Positions 33,764 to 42,880 of a DNA stretch of 64,000 bases are shown here, piece after piece. A program made the position numbers and the translations under genes. This DNA is from Segatella paludivivens DSM 17968 = JCM 13650 (GTDB lineage: Bacteria; Bacteroidota; Bacteroidia; Bacteroidales; Bacteroidaceae): positions 273-64,272 of the forward strand of contig NZ_KB890632.1 in assembly GCF_000373185.1 (NCBI RefSeq). Reading direction: 5' to 3'. Numbering within the stretch: the first letter of the stretch is position 1; each line of letters starts with the position of its first letter. The notes beneath the pieces are model-generated. The model searched no databases, was not told the origin of the DNA, and worked only from the letters and a program-made list of their open reading frames with translations.

Positions 33764-34063
33764 ATGGAAATTAAAATTCAGTCGATTCATTTCGACGCTA
33801 CCGAGAAATTACAGGCACTTATCGAAAAGAAAGTTGCCAAGTTGGAAAAAACTTACGAAGATATACAGAAAGTAGAGGTGCAATTAAAAGTTGTCAAGCC
33901 TGCTGCTGCATTGAATAAAGAAACGTCACTGACGGTAACCGGTCCGGGGCTCTCGCTATATGCTGAGAAGACTTGTGATACCTTCGAAGAAGGTATTGAT
34001 CAGACTGTTGATTCGATGAAGGTACAGCTGGCTAAATTTAAAGAAAAAACTCGCAATCGTTAA
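33764..34063 (+). CDS. hpf: Ribosome hibernation promoting factor (short form HPF/RaiA)
   Basis: 99 residues, the short form lacking the C-terminal dimerisation domain of long HPF. It starts MEIKIQSIHFDATEKLQALI and ends in a basic FKEKTRNR tail. It binds the 30S decoding region of idle ribosomes. The start is supported by a rare clear Shine-Dalgarno sequence, GGAGG at 33754-33758, five bases before the ATG. It lies 21 bases after xerC and just before the tRNA-tuf promoter. Confidence 0.93.
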   Translation: MEIKIQSIHFDATEKLQALIEKKVAKLEKTYEDIQKVEVQLKVVKPAAALNKETSLTVTGPGLSLYAEKTCDTFEEGIDQTVDSMKVQLAKFKEKTRNR

Positions 34064-34081
34064 AAAAAAACTTGAAAAAGT

Positions 34082-34112
34082 TTTGGCGATTAGAAAATAA
34101 GTCGTATCTTTG
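34082..34112 (+). promoter_or_regulatory. Bacteroidetes-type promoter for the tRNA-tuf transcript
   Basis: TTTG (34082-34085), a 19-base spacer and TATCTTTG (34105-34112), perfect at both boxes. No other TAnnTTTG lies between here and tuf, so the four tRNAs and tuf may share this promoter. The leader contains a small GC hairpin (GCCGC/GCGGC, 34143-34155). Confidence 0.8.
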
Positions 34113-34168
34113 CAGCCGTTTTACAGCATACCCCAAAACGATGCCGCCTAGCGGCTGTAGGGATACTC

Positions 34169-34242
34169 GCCTCTTTAGCTCAGTTGGCCAGAGCACGTGA
34201 TTTGTAATCTCGGGGTCGTTGGTTCGAATCCGACAAGAGGCT
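34169..34242 (+). tRNA. tRNA-Thr (anticodon UGU)
   Basis: Cloverleaf with acceptor stem GCCTCTT (34169-34175) pairing AAGAGGC (34235-34241), D-arm with AGCTCAGTTGG, anticodon loop TTTGTAA giving anticodon TGT, and T-loop GGTTCGAATCC. The 3' CCA is not encoded. Confidence 0.93.
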
Positions 34243-34283
34243 CACCAAGGAAATTAAACTCCTGCTATGTGTTGATAAAACAA

Positions 34284-34365
34284 GGGTAGTTACCAGAGTG
34301 GCCAAATGGGGCAGACTGTAAATCTGCTGGCTATGCCTACGGTGGTTCGAATCCATCACTACCCA
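34284..34365 (+). tRNA. tRNA-Tyr (anticodon GUA)
   Basis: 82 bases with a long variable arm, as class II tRNA-Tyr requires. Acceptor GGGTAGT (34284-34290) pairs ACTACCC (34358-34364), anticodon stem-loop CAGACTGTAAATCTG with anticodon GTA, and T-loop GGTTCGAATCC. The CCA is not encoded. Confidence 0.94.
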
Positions 34366-34380
34366 CTCAGTGGAAGTTTT

Positions 34381-34453
34381 GCGGAAATAGCTCAGTTGAT
34401 AGAGCACTAGCCTTCCAAGCTGGGGGTCGCGGGTTTGAGTCCCGTTTTCCGCT
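34381..34453 (+). tRNA. tRNA-Gly (anticodon UCC)
   Basis: 73 bases. Acceptor GCGGAAA (34381-34387) pairs TTTCCGC (34446-34452), anticodon stem-loop AGCCTTCCAAGCT with anticodon TCC, and T-arm GCGGGTTTGAGTCCCGT. The CCA is not encoded. Confidence 0.93.
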
Positions 34454-34462
34454 CTAACCGAT

Positions 34463-34534
<72 letters not shown>

Positions 34535-34617
34535 CTACTTCAGTCCTACTTCTTTTGGTAACTGAAGAAAAACAATATAATAAAAGATATTCATTTATAT
34601 AAATAAAACAATAAGCT

Positions 34618-35808
34618 ATGGCTAAAGAGACATTCCAGCGTACCAAGCCGCATGTTAACATTGGTACAATTGGTCACGTAGACCACGGTAAGACTACTTT
34701 GACAGCTGCCATTTCTAAGGTCCTTTCAGAGGCAGGATTTGGTTCTGAAGAAATTAAGTCTTTCGATCAGATTGATAATGCTCCTGAGGAGAAAGAGCGT
34801 GGTATTACTATTAATACAGCGCACATTGAGTATGAGACAGCTAAGCGTCACTACGCTCACGTAGACTGTCCGGGACACGCCGACTATGTAAAGAACATGG
34901 TTACTGGTGCTGCTCAGATGGATGGTGCTATTTTGGTTGTAGCTGCTACTGATGGTCCTATGCCTCAGACTCGTGAGCACGTATTGCTCGCTCGTCAGGT
35001 AAACGTACCACGTCTTGTTGTATTCTTGAACAAGTGTGATATGGTTGAGGATGAGGAAATGCTAGAACTTGTAGAAATGGAAGTTCGCGAAATCCTTGAA
35101 CAGTATGATTTTGAAGAGGACACTCCTATCATTCGCGGTTCTGCACTTGGTGCTTTGAACGGTGTTGAAAAGTGGGTAAATAAGGTTATGGAACTCATGA
35201 ACACTGTTGATGAGTGGATTCAGGAACCTCCTCGCGCTACAGATAAACCATTCTTGATGCCAGTTGAGGATGTATTCTCAATCACAGGTCGTGGTACTGT
35301 TGCTACAGGTCGTATTGAGACTGGTATTATTAAGGTAGGTGATGAAGTTGAACTATTGGGTCTTGGTGAAGATAAGAAGTCAGTTGTAACTGGCGTTGAA
35401 ATGTTCCGTAAGATTCTTGACGAAGGTATGGCCGGTGATAATGTTGGTTTGCTTCTTCGTGGTATTGATAAGGCTGAAATTAAGCGTGGTATGGTTCTTT
35501 GCCATCCAGGTCAGATCAAACCTTTCAAGAAGTTCAAGGCTTCTATCTATGTATTGAAGAAAGAAGAAGGTGGTCGTCATACTCCATTTGGAAACAAGTA
35601 TCGTCCTCAGTTCTATCTTCGTACTATGGACTGTACTGGTGAAATTACTCTTCCAGAGGGTGTTGAAATGGTAATGCCTGGTGATAACGTTGAGATCAAT
35701 GTAGAACTTATCTACGCTGTCGCAATCAATCCAGGACTTCGTTTCGCTATCCGTGAAGGTGGTCGTACTGTAGGTTCAGGTCAGATTACAGAGATTCTCG
35801 AAGACTAA
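34618..35808 (+). CDS. tuf: Elongation factor Tu
   Basis: 396 residues. GTPase motifs: GHVDHGKTT (G1, about residue 18-26), RGITINTAH (G2), DCPGHADY (G3) and NKCD (G4). EF-Tu carries aminoacyl-tRNA to the ribosome. It is set between a four-tRNA cluster and tRNA-Trp, and no promoter is visible in the 83-base leader, so it is probably processed from a tRNA-mRNA transcript. The leader has a 7-bp hairpin (CTTCAGT 34538-34544, ACTGAAG 34561-34567) that may act as a processing or regulatory site. Confidence 0.98.
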   Translation: MAKETFQRTKPHVNIGTIGHVDHGKTTLTAAISKVLSEAGFGSEEIKSFDQIDNAPEEKERGITINTAHIEYETAKRHYAHVDCPGHADYVKNMVTGAAQMDGAILVVAATDGPMPQTREHVLLARQVNVPRLVVFLNKCDMVEDEEMLELVEMEVREILEQYDFEEDTPIIRGSALGALNGVEKWVNKVMELMNTVDEWIQEPPRATDKPFLMPVEDVFSITGRGTVATGRIETGIIKVGDEVELLGLGEDKKSVVTGVEMFRKILDEGMAGDNVGLLLRGIDKAEIKRGMVLCHPGQIKPFKKFKASIYVLKKEEGGRHTPFGNKYRPQFYLRTMDCTGEITLPEGVEMVMPGDNVEINVELIYAVAINPGLRFAIREGGRTVGSGQITEILED

Positions 35809-35831
35809 TTCGTAACTCTAAATAAAATGAA

Positions 35832-35851
35832 GTTCCCGCTTCGCCGGGAAC
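35832..35851 (+). other. Hairpin between tuf and tRNA-Trp
   Basis: GTTCCCG pairs perfectly with CGGGAAC around a six-base loop (CTTCGC). It is not followed by a T run, so it is unlikely to be a full terminator; it could be an RNA processing signal or protect the tuf 3' end. Confidence 0.65.
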
Positions 35852-35858
35852 CTCATCT

Positions 35859-35931
35859 ACGGGAATAGCTCAGTTGGTAGAGCATCGGTCTCCAAAACCG
35901 AGGGTCGTAGGTTCGAGTCCTGCTTTCCGTG
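35859..35931 (+). tRNA. tRNA-Trp (anticodon CCA)
   Basis: 73 bases. Acceptor ACGGGAA (35859-35865) pairs TTTCCGT (35924-35930) with one G-U pair, anticodon loop CTCCAAA giving CCA, and T-loop GGTTCGAGTCC; discriminator G as in bacterial tRNA-Trp. The 3' CCA tail is not encoded. The usual tuf-trnW-secE order is seen. Confidence 0.94.
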
Positions 35932-35947
35932 CTAATAAGAAGATAAT

Positions 35948-36139
35948 ATGTTTAAAAAGATAGTAAATTATTGCAAGGCTTGTTATGATGAGCTTGCGCA
36001 TAAAACTACTTGGCCGACACGTGCCGAACTTACTCACAGTGCAATGGTTGTATTATCTGCTTCCCTTGTCATTGCTCTTGTGGTGTTCGCAATGGACAGT
36101 GTGTTTAGGTTTGTGATGAGTACAATCTATCCAAATTAA
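35948..36139 (+). CDS. secE: Preprotein translocase subunit SecE
   Basis: 63 residues, the short one-helix form. A basic amphipathic N-terminus with the conserved ELAHKTTWPTRAEL motif (about 15-28) precedes one transmembrane helix (about 33-58). SecE clamps SecY in the SecYEG channel. It lies 16 bases after tRNA-Trp and 13 before nusG. Confidence 0.93.
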   Translation: MFKKIVNYCKACYDELAHKTTWPTRAELTHSAMVVLSASLVIALVVFAMDSVFRFVMSTIYPN

Positions 36140-36152
36140 TTTTTTTAGGAAA

Positions 36153-36698
36153 ATGGCTGAAACAGGAAATAAATGGTATGTGCTTCGCGCTGTTAGTGGA
36201 AAAGAGGCTAAGTTGAAAGAATACATTGAAGCCGAAATGAAACACAACGAGTTGCTCAACTCGCATGTCTCTCAGGTATTAATACCAACAGAGAAGCATG
36301 CTTCCTTGTGTAATGGCAAAAGAGTGGTTAAGGAGAAAATTTCTCTCCCTGGCTATATCTTTGTTGAGGCTAACCTTGTTGGTGATGTTGCGCATACTTT
36401 GCGCTTTATCCCTAACTGTTTAGGTTTCCTTGGAGGATTAGATGAACCGTCACCCGTCCCACAATCTGAAATCAATCGTATGCTCGGTACTGCCGAGGTA
36501 ACAGAAATAGAGGATAACATTGATATCCCTTATACTGTTGACGAAATGGTAAAGGTTATAGATGGTCCATTCAGTGGCTTTAGCGGTGTTATCGAAGAGG
36601 TAAATGCTGATAAACACAAACTGAAAGTGATGGTCAAGATCTTCGGACGTAAGACTCCGCTAGAACTCGGTTTTATGCAAGTTGAAAAGGAAGGTTAG
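36153..36698 (+). CDS. nusG: Transcription termination/antitermination protein NusG
   Basis: 181 residues. The NGN domain begins KWYVLRAVSGKEAKLKEYIE, with the SLPGYIFVEA motif near residue 68-75; the C-terminal KOW domain is VKVIDGPFSGFSGVIEEVNA (about 130-150). NusG travels with RNA polymerase and couples it to the ribosome or Rho. It sits in the usual secE-nusG-rplK order. Confidence 0.96.
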   Translation: MAETGNKWYVLRAVSGKEAKLKEYIEAEMKHNELLNSHVSQVLIPTEKHASLCNGKRVVKEKISLPGYIFVEANLVGDVAHTLRFIPNCLGFLGGLDEPSPVPQSEINRMLGTAEVTEIEDNIDIPYTVDEMVKVIDGPFSGFSGVIEEVNADKHKLKVMVKIFGRKTPLELGFMQVEKEG

Positions 36699-36758
36699 TC
36701 CTCGTTACGGAAGTTAACTGACCTTTATACAAATTTAATTTTTAATATTAACAAAAAA

Positions 36759-37199
36759 ATGGCTAAAGAAGTTGCTGGTTTAATCAAATTACAGATTAAG
36801 GGTGGCGCTGCGAATCCTTCACCACCAGTAGGTCCTGCATTGGGATCTAAGGGTATCAATATTATGGGATTCTGCAAGGAGTTTAACGCCCGTACCCAGG
36901 ATAAGGCAGGTAAGATCCTACCTGTTGTTATTACTTACTATACAGACAAGTCATTTAGCTTCATAATCAAAACTCCTCCTGCAGCTGTTCAGTTGAAAGA
37001 GGTTGCTAAGATTAAGACTGCTTCATCTCAGCCTAATCGTCAAAAAGTTGCTTCTGTAACTTGGGAACAGATTAAGGGTATTGCTGAAGACAAAATGACA
37101 GACCTCAATTGTTTTACTGTTGAGTCTGCTATGAAGCTGATTGCTGGTACTGCTCGTAGTATGGGTATTACTGTAAAAGGGGACTTCCCTGGTGAATAA
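36759..37199 (+). CDS. rplK: 50S ribosomal protein L11
   Basis: 146 residues. The N-terminal domain has the proline-rich [20 protein letters not shown] motif (residues 20-39), and the C-terminal rRNA-binding domain ends [16 protein letters not shown]11 forms the stalk base in the GTPase-associated centre. 60 AT-rich bases without a promoter motif separate it from nusG. Confidence 0.97.
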   Translation: MAKEVAGLIKLQIKGGAANPSPPVGPALGSKGINIMGFCKEFNARTQDKAGKILPVVITYYTDKSFSFIIKTPPAAVQLKEVAKIKTASSQPNRQKVASVTWEQIKGIAEDKMTDLNCFTVESAMKLIAGTARSMGITVKGDFPGE

Positions 37200-37220
37200 T
37201 TTATAACTTCAATTAAAAAA

Positions 37221-37919
37221 ATGAGTAAACTGACAAAAAATCAAAAATCAGTAGCTGAAAAGGTTGAAGCAGGGAAGGCATACACATTGAAAGAAGCTTC
37301 AGAACTTGTTAAGGAAATTACCACAACAAAGTTTGATGCGTCTCTTGATATTGATGTACGTCTGGGCGTAGACCCACGTAAGGCTAACCAGATGGTTCGC
37401 GGTGTTGTTTCACTGCCAAACGGAACTGGTAAGACTACACGTGTGCTTGCTCTCTGTACTCCTGATCAGGAAGCTGCCGCTAAGGAAGCTGGTGCTGACT
37501 ATGTTGGTCTTGATGAATATGTCGAGAAAATCAAAGGTGGTTGGACAGACATTGATGTCATCATTACTATGCCTTCATGTATGGGTAAGATTGGACCTAT
37601 TGGACGTATCCTTGGTCCTCGTGGCTTGATGCCAAACCCTAAGAGTGGCACTGTAACTATGGACGTTGCTAAGGCAGTAAAAGAAGTAAAGCAAGGTAAA
37701 ATAGACTTTAAGGTAGATAAGGCTGGTATTATCCATACTTCTATCGGTAAGGTTAATATGACTACTGAGCAGATTTATGGTAACGCTAAGGAATTTATTC
37801 TTACAGTTATCAAATTGAAACCTGCTGCTGCTAAAGGTACATATATTAAGAGTATCTTTATTTCTAGCACTATGAGTAAGGGTATCAAAATTGATCCTAA
37901 ATCAGTTGAATCACTCTAA
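37221..37919 (+). CDS. rplA: 50S ribosomal protein L1
   Basis: 232 residues, normal length. Conserved [19 protein letters not shown] (about 131-149) is the rRNA-binding signature. L1 forms the mobile L1 stalk near the E site and in many bacteria represses its own L11-L1 mRNA. It lies 21 bases after rplK. Confidence 0.97.
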   Translation: MSKLTKNQKSVAEKVEAGKAYTLKEASELVKEITTTKFDASLDIDVRLGVDPRKANQMVRGVVSLPNGTGKTTRVLALCTPDQEAAAKEAGADYVGLDEYVEKIKGGWTDIDVIITMPSCMGKIGPIGRILGPRGLMPNPKSGTVTMDVAKAVKEVKQGKIDFKVDKAGIIHTSIGKVNMTTEQIYGNAKEFILTVIKLKPAAAKGTYIKSIFISSTMSKGIKIDPKSVESL

Positions 37920-37931
37920 AAGTTTTGTACA

Positions 37932-38450
37932 ATGAAGAAAGAAGTAAAAGATACTATTATTGTTGAACTTGGTAAGATGTTGGGTGAATTCCCTCACTTC
38001 TATTTGGTAGATGTTACCGGATTGAACGCTGAGGCTACAAGTAATCTCCGTCGCAAGTGCTTCAAGAGTGAAATTAAGATGGTTGTTGTGAAGAATACTC
38101 TTCTTCACAAGGCTTTCGAGGCTTCAGATATTGATTTTGAGCCTTTATATGTAGCACTTAAGGGTACTACAGCTGTAATGTTCACAAATACAGCTAACGT
38201 TCCAGCTAAGTTGCTAAAAGAATACGAGAAGGAAGAAATTCCTGCACTCAAGGCTGCTTATGTTGAGGAAAGCATCTACGTTGGTGCTAATAAACTCCCT
38301 GAGCTTGCAGCTCTTAAGAGCAAGAACGAAGTTATCGCAGAGATTATCTCTCTGTTGCAGTCTCCTGCAAAGAACGTTGTTTCAGCTCTTCAATCAGGCG
38401 CAAACACCATCCATGGTGTGCTTACGACTTTAGGTGAGCGTCCTGAATAA
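37932..38450 (+). CDS. rplJ: 50S ribosomal protein L10
   Basis: 172 residues. N-terminal rRNA-binding domain with LRRKCFKSEIKMVVVKNTLL (about 38-57), and a C-terminal helical tail (NVVSALQSGANTIHGVLTTL) that binds L7/L12 dimers. It is 12 bases after rplA, so there is no room for the long L10 leader of E. coli; regulation must differ here. Confidence 0.96.
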   Translation: MKKEVKDTIIVELGKMLGEFPHFYLVDVTGLNAEATSNLRRKCFKSEIKMVVVKNTLLHKAFEASDIDFEPLYVALKGTTAVMFTNTANVPAKLLKEYEKEEIPALKAAYVEESIYVGANKLPELAALKSKNEVIAEIISLLQSPAKNVVSALQSGANTIHGVLTTLGERPE

Positions 38451-38526
38451 TTCTGATTGAACATATATTCAATTATTAGAGTCAAAAATATTATTTTTAA
38501 CAAGAACAATTAAAATTTAGAATAAA

Positions 38527-38901
38527 ATGGCAGACGTTAAAGCTATTGCAGAAGAATTAGTAAATCTTACTGTTAAAGAAGTAAATGAGTTGGCAACAGT
38601 CCTTAAGGACGAGTATGGTATTGAGCCTGCTGCAGCAGCTGTTGCTGTAGCTGCTGGTCCTGCTGCTGGTGCAGCTGCAGCTGAGGAGAAGTCTTCTTTC
38701 GACGTAGTTCTCGTTGAGGTAGGCGCTACAAAGCTCCAGGTTGTAAAGGCTGTTAAAGAAGCTTGTGGCCTAGGTCTTAAGGAAGCTAAGGACATCGTAG
38801 ACGGTGCTCCTGCTACTGTTAAGGAAGGCGTTGCTAAGGACGAGGCTGAGAACCTTAAGAAGGTTATCGAAGAGGCTGGTGCTAAGGTAGAGCTGAAGTA
38901 A
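38527..38901 (+). CDS. rplL: 50S ribosomal protein L7/L12
   Basis: 124 residues. N-terminal dimerisation domain, an alanine-rich hinge (residues about 35-55, [18 protein letters not shown]), then the factor-binding C-terminal domain with [20 protein letters not shown]. Recruits translation GTPases. A 76-base gap to rplJ contains no promoter motif. Confidence 0.97.
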   Translation: MADVKAIAEELVNLTVKEVNELATVLKDEYGIEPAAAAVAVAAGPAAGAAAAEEKSSFDVVLVEVGATKLQVVKAVKEACGLGLKEAKDIVDGAPATVKEGVAKDEAENLKKVIEEAGAKVELK

Positions 38902-38930
38902 TTCAGAATTACATCTTTCATTAGAAATAC

Positions 38931-38968
38931 GGTTAGGATCTTCCAAGTAGGTTGGTCCTAACCTTTTT
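38931..38968 (+). terminator. Terminator-like hairpin between rplL and rpoB (attenuator)
   Basis: GGTTAGGA (38931-38938) pairs with TCCTAACC (38956-38963), followed by TTTTT. No promoter follows before rpoB, so this is probably a partial terminator that lowers rpoBC expression relative to the ribosomal proteins. Two small hairpins come next (AGCCT/AGGCT at 38988-39001; GCCC/GGGC at 39015-39026). Confidence 0.75.
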
Positions 38969-39043
38969 GTGTCTTTTATACATAATTAGCCTTATTAGGC
39001 TGATAAAGCTTATAGCCCGGTAGGGCCAATTAAATATTACTTT

Positions 39044-42000
39044 ATGACAAAAGTTGTTGATAACAGAGTAAATTTTGCCAGCGTGCATAATCCGCTACCA
39101 TATCCGGATTTTCTCGATGTGCAGTTGAAGTCTTTCCGCGACTTCTTACAGTTGGACACTCCGCCTGAGGAACGCAAGAATGACGGTCTATATAAAGTTT
39201 TCGCTGAAAACTTCCCTATAACCGACACGCGTAATAATTTCGTTCTTGAGTTCTTGGATTACTTTATTGATCCGCCTAGATATTCTATTGATGAGTGTCT
39301 TGAGCGTGGTCTTACATATAGTGTACCTTTGAAGGCTAAGATGAAACTGTACTGTACTGATCCTGATCATGAGGATTTTGGTACTTTTATTCAAGATGTA
39401 TTCTTGGGTACTATTCCATATATGACACAGAACGGTACTTTTGTAATCAATGGTGCTGAGCGTGTTGTAGTTTCACAGTTACATCGTTCTCCAGGTGTTT
39501 TCTTTGGTCAGGGTGTGCATGCTAACGGTACTGTCCTTTATAGTGCCCGCATTATCCCATTTAAGGGTTCTTGGATTGAATTCGCTACTGACATTAATAA
39601 TGTCATGTATGCTTATATTGACCGTAAGAAGAAATTACCTGTTACAACTCTTCTCCGTGCGATGGGATATGAGCAGGATAAGGATATTCTGAAAATATTT
39701 GATCTTGCAGAGGAAGTTAAAGTTAACAAGAAAAATATCAAGGCAGCTATCGGTCGCAAACTTGCGGCTCGTGTCTTGAAGAGTTGGAACGAGGACTTCG
39801 TTGATGAGGATACGGGTGAGGTTGTTTCTATTGAGCGCAATGAGGTTATCATGGAGCGTGAGACAGAACTTACTGAGGATAATATTGATGAAATTCTTGA
39901 GAGCGGTGCTTCTTCTATCTTGCTTCACAAGGATGAGGAGGCTGCTAATAAGTATACTATCATCTTTAATACATTAGCAAAGGATCCTAGCAACTCTGAA
40001 AAAGAGGCTGTTAATTATATCTACCGCCAGTTGCGTAATGCTGATCCAGCTGATGATGCAAGTGCTCGTGAAGTATTCCAGAACTTGTTCTTCTCTGATA
40101 AGCGTTATGATCTTGGTGAGGTAGGTCGCTACCGAATCAACAAAAAACTTGGTCTTACTACAGACATGGATACACGTGTTTTGACCAAGGATGATATTAT
40201 TGAGATTATTAAGTATCTTATTCAGTTGGTTAATTCTAACGCAACTGTTGATGATATTGACCACTTGAGTAACCGCCGTGTACGCACAGTTGGTGAACAA
40301 TTGGCTAATCAGTTTGCTATTGGTCTTGCACGTATGAGTCGCACAATCCGTGAGCGTATGAATGTACGCGACAACGAGGTGTTCACTCCTACTGATTTGA
40401 TTAACGCTAAGACAATATCAAGCGTAATAAATTCTTTCTTTGGAACTAACCCTCTAAGTCAGTTCATGGACCAGACTAACCCACTTGCTGAGGTTACTCA
40501 CAAGCGTCGTTTGTCAGCCTTAGGTCCTGGCGGTCTTTCTCGTGAACGCGCCGGATTTGAGGTTCGTGATGTGCACTATACTCACTATGGTCGTCTTTGT
40601 CCTATTGAGAGTCCTGAAGGACCAAACATTGGACTTATTTCTTCATTATGTATATATGCTAAGATAAACGATCTTGGATTTATTATCACTCCTTATCGAA
40701 CAGTTACAGACGCTAAGGTTGATATGAAGAACGAAGATGTGATTTATCTTACAGCTGAGGAAGAGGAAGAGAAAATTATCGGTCAGGGTAATGCTCCTCT
40801 AACTGTTGAGGGTACATTTATTAAGGATACTGTTAAGTGTCGTCAGGATGCTGACTACCCTGTTGTTTCACCTGATCAGGTTGACTTGGTTGATGTTTCT
40901 CCACAGCAGATAGCTTCTGTTTCTGCATCACTTATTCCATTCTTGGAGCATGATGATGGTCACCGTGCGCTGATGGGTTGTAATATGATGCGTCAGGCAG
41001 TTCCACTTATTCATAATGATGCTCCAATCGTAGGTACAGGTCTTGAAAAGCAGGTTTGCGAAGATTCACGTACAATGATTACTGCTGAAGGTGATGGTGT
41101 TATTGAATATGTAGACGCAACAACTATTCGTATTCTTTACGATCGTACTGAAGAAGAAGAATTTGTTAGTTTCGAGCCTGTTCTTAAGGAATATCGTATT
41201 CCTAAGTTCCGCCGTACTAACCAGAATATGACTATCGACCTTCGTCCTATTTGTAGTAAGGGACAGCGTGTTAAGGCTGGTGATATTCTTACAGAAGGTT
41301 ATGCTACAGAAAATGGTGAATTAGCACTAGGTCGCAACTTGCTTGTTGCTTATATTCCTTGGAAGGGATATAACTATGAGGATGCTGTTGTTGTCTCTGA
41401 GCGTATGGTTCGTGATGATGTGTTGACATCTGTACATGTAGATGAATACTCTCTTGACGTACGTGAGACAAAGCGTGGTGTTGAGGAATTCACTTCTGAT
41501 ATTCCAAATGTAAGCGAAGAAGCTACAAAGGATCTTGATGATAATGGTGTAATTCGTGTTGGTGCTCGTGTTGAGCCAGGCGATATCCTTATCGGCAAGA
41601 TTTCACCTAAGGGTGAGAGTGATCCTTCTCCAGAAGAGAAGTTACTTCGTGCTATTTTCGGTGACAAGGCTGGTGATGTTAAGGATTCTTCATTGAAAGC
41701 TAATCCTTCATTGAGCGGTGTTGTTATTGATAAAAAGTTGTTCTCTCGCGCTATAAAGACTCGTGAGTCAAAGAAGCTGGATAAGGTAATCCTTGCAAAG
41801 ATTGATGAAGAGTATGAGGCAAAGAATGATGACTTGAAAGATATCTTAGTAGACAAATTGATGACTCTTACTGAAGGTGAGATTTGTCAGGGTGTTAAAG
41901 ATTATACTGATGCTGAAATCATCACAAAGGGTAGTAAGTTCACTAAGACTGCACTTAAAAACCTTGAGTATGATGGAATTCAAAGTAATAACTGGACAGA

Positions 42001-42853
42001 AGACGAACATACTAATGGCTTGATTCAGATGCTTATCATGAACTATATACGTAAGTATAAACTTCTTGATGCAGAGATGAAACGTAAGAAGTTCGCTATA
42101 TCTATTGGTGATGAACTTCCTTCTGGTATTCTTCAGATGGCAAAGGTTTATGTAGCTAAGAAACGTAAGATTCAGGTTGGTGATAAACTTGCCGGTCGAC
42201 ACGGTAACAAGGGTATCGTTTCTAAGGTCGTGCGTACAGAGGATATGCCATTTATGGCTGACGGACGTCCTGTTGACTTGGTACTTAACCCAATGGGTGT
42301 GCCTTCTCGTATGAACTTGGGACAGATATTCGAGGCTATTCTTGGTGCTGCTGGACAAAAGTTGGGATGTAAATTTGCTACCCCTATCTTTGATGGTGCT
42401 AAACTTGCCGACTTGAAGGAATGGACAGATAAGGCTGGACTGCCAAATCTATGTTCTACATATCTTTATGACGGTGAAACTGGTGAGAAGTTTGACCAGC
42501 CTGCAACTGTTGGTGTAACTTACTTCTTGAAACTCGGACACATGGTTGAGGATAAGATGCATGCTCGTTCTATCGGTCCTTACTCTCTTATTACTCAGCA
42601 ACCACTTGGTGGTAAGGCTCAGTTCGGAGGTCAGCGTTTTGGTGAAATGGAGGTTTGGGCTATTGAGGCATTTGGTGCTAGCCATGTTCTTCAGGAAATC
42701 CTTACTCTTAAGTCTGACGACACTGTTGGTCGTAGCAAGGCTTATGAGGCAATTGTCAAGGGAGATCCTATGCCAACTCCTGGTATTCCAGAGTCACTGA
42801 ACGTGTTGCTGCACGAACTCCGTGGTCTTGGTTTAAGTATCAAACTCGATTAA
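39044..42853 (+). CDS. rpoB: DNA-directed RNA polymerase subunit beta
   Basis: 1269 residues, full length. The rifampicin region reads [20 protein letters not shown] then [20 protein letters not shown] (about residues 470-505). The residues most often changed in resistant mutants (the D of FMDQ, the H of THKRR, the S of LSALG) are wild type, so no target-site resistance is seen there. It ends [20 protein letters not shown]. With RpoC it forms the catalytic cleft. The rplL-rpoB gap holds an attenuator-like hairpin. Confidence 0.98.
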   Translation: MTKVVDNRVNFASVHNPLPYPDFLDVQLKSFRDFLQLDTPPEERKNDGLYKVFAENFPITDTRNNFVLEFLDYFIDPPRYSIDECLERGLTYSVPLKAKMKLYCTDPDHEDFGTFIQDVFLGTIPYMTQNGTFVINGAERVVVSQLHRSPGVFFGQGVHANGTVLYSARIIPFKGSWIEFATDINNVMYAYIDRKKKLPVTTLLRAMGYEQDKDILKIFDLAEEVKVNKKNIKAAIGRKLAARVLKSWNEDFVDEDTGEVVSIERNEVIMERETELTEDNIDEILESGASSILLHKDEEAANKYTIIFNTLAKDPSNSEKEAVNYIYRQLRNADPADDASAREVFQNLFFSDKRYDLGEVGRYRINKKLGLTTDMDTRVLTKDDIIEIIKYLIQLVNSNATVDDIDHLSNRRVRTVGEQLANQFAIGLARMSRTIRERMNVRDNEVFTPTDLINAKTISSVINSFFGTNPLSQFMDQTNPLAEVTHKRRLSALGPGGLSRERAGFEVRDVHYTHYGRLCPIESPEGPNIGLISSLCIYAKINDLGFIITPYRTVTDAKVDMKNEDVIYLTAEEEEEKIIGQGNAPLTVEGTFIKDTVKCRQDADYPVVSPDQVDLVDVSPQQIASVSASLIPFLEHDDGHRALMGCNMMRQAVPLIHNDAPIVGTGLEKQVCEDSRTMITAEGDGVIEYVDATTIRILYDRTEEEEFVSFEPVLKEYRIPKFRRTNQNMTIDLRPICSKGQRVKAGDILTEGYATENGELALGRNLLVAYIPWKGYNYEDAVVVSERMVRDDVLTSVHVDEYSLDVRETKRGVEEFTSDIPNVSEEATKDLDDNGVIRVGARVEPGDILIGKISPKGESDPSPEEKLLRAIFGDKAGDVKDSSLKANPSLSGVVIDKKLFSRAIKTRESKKLDKVILAKIDEEYEAKNDDLKDILVDKLMTLTEGEICQGVKDYTDAEIITKGSKFTKTALKNLEYDGIQSNNWTEDEHTNGLIQMLIMNYIRKYKLLDAEMKRKKFAISIGDELPSGILQMAKVYVAKKRKIQVGDKLAGRHGNKGIVSKVVRTEDMPFMADGRPVDLVLNPMGVPSRMNLGQIFEAILGAAGQKLGCKFATPIFDGAKLADLKEWTDKAGLPNLCSTYLYDGETGEKFDQPATVGVTYFLKLGHMVEDKMHARSIGPYSLITQQPLGGKAQFGGQRFGEMEVWAIEAFGASHVLQEILTLKSDDTVGRSKAYEAIVKGDPMPTPGIPESLNVLLHELRGLGLSIKLD

Positions 42854-42880
42854 TGTGAACACCCTAATCAAAAGATAAAT

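Noticed and set aside
38517..38921. 134-codon frame antisense to rplL
   Set aside because: A shadow of the alanine-rich rplL codons (Ser/Ala/Thr-rich translation), with no independent support.
41374..41856. 160-codon frame antisense to rpoB
   Set aside because: Serine-rich shadow of a conserved rpoB region; rpoB is certain here.
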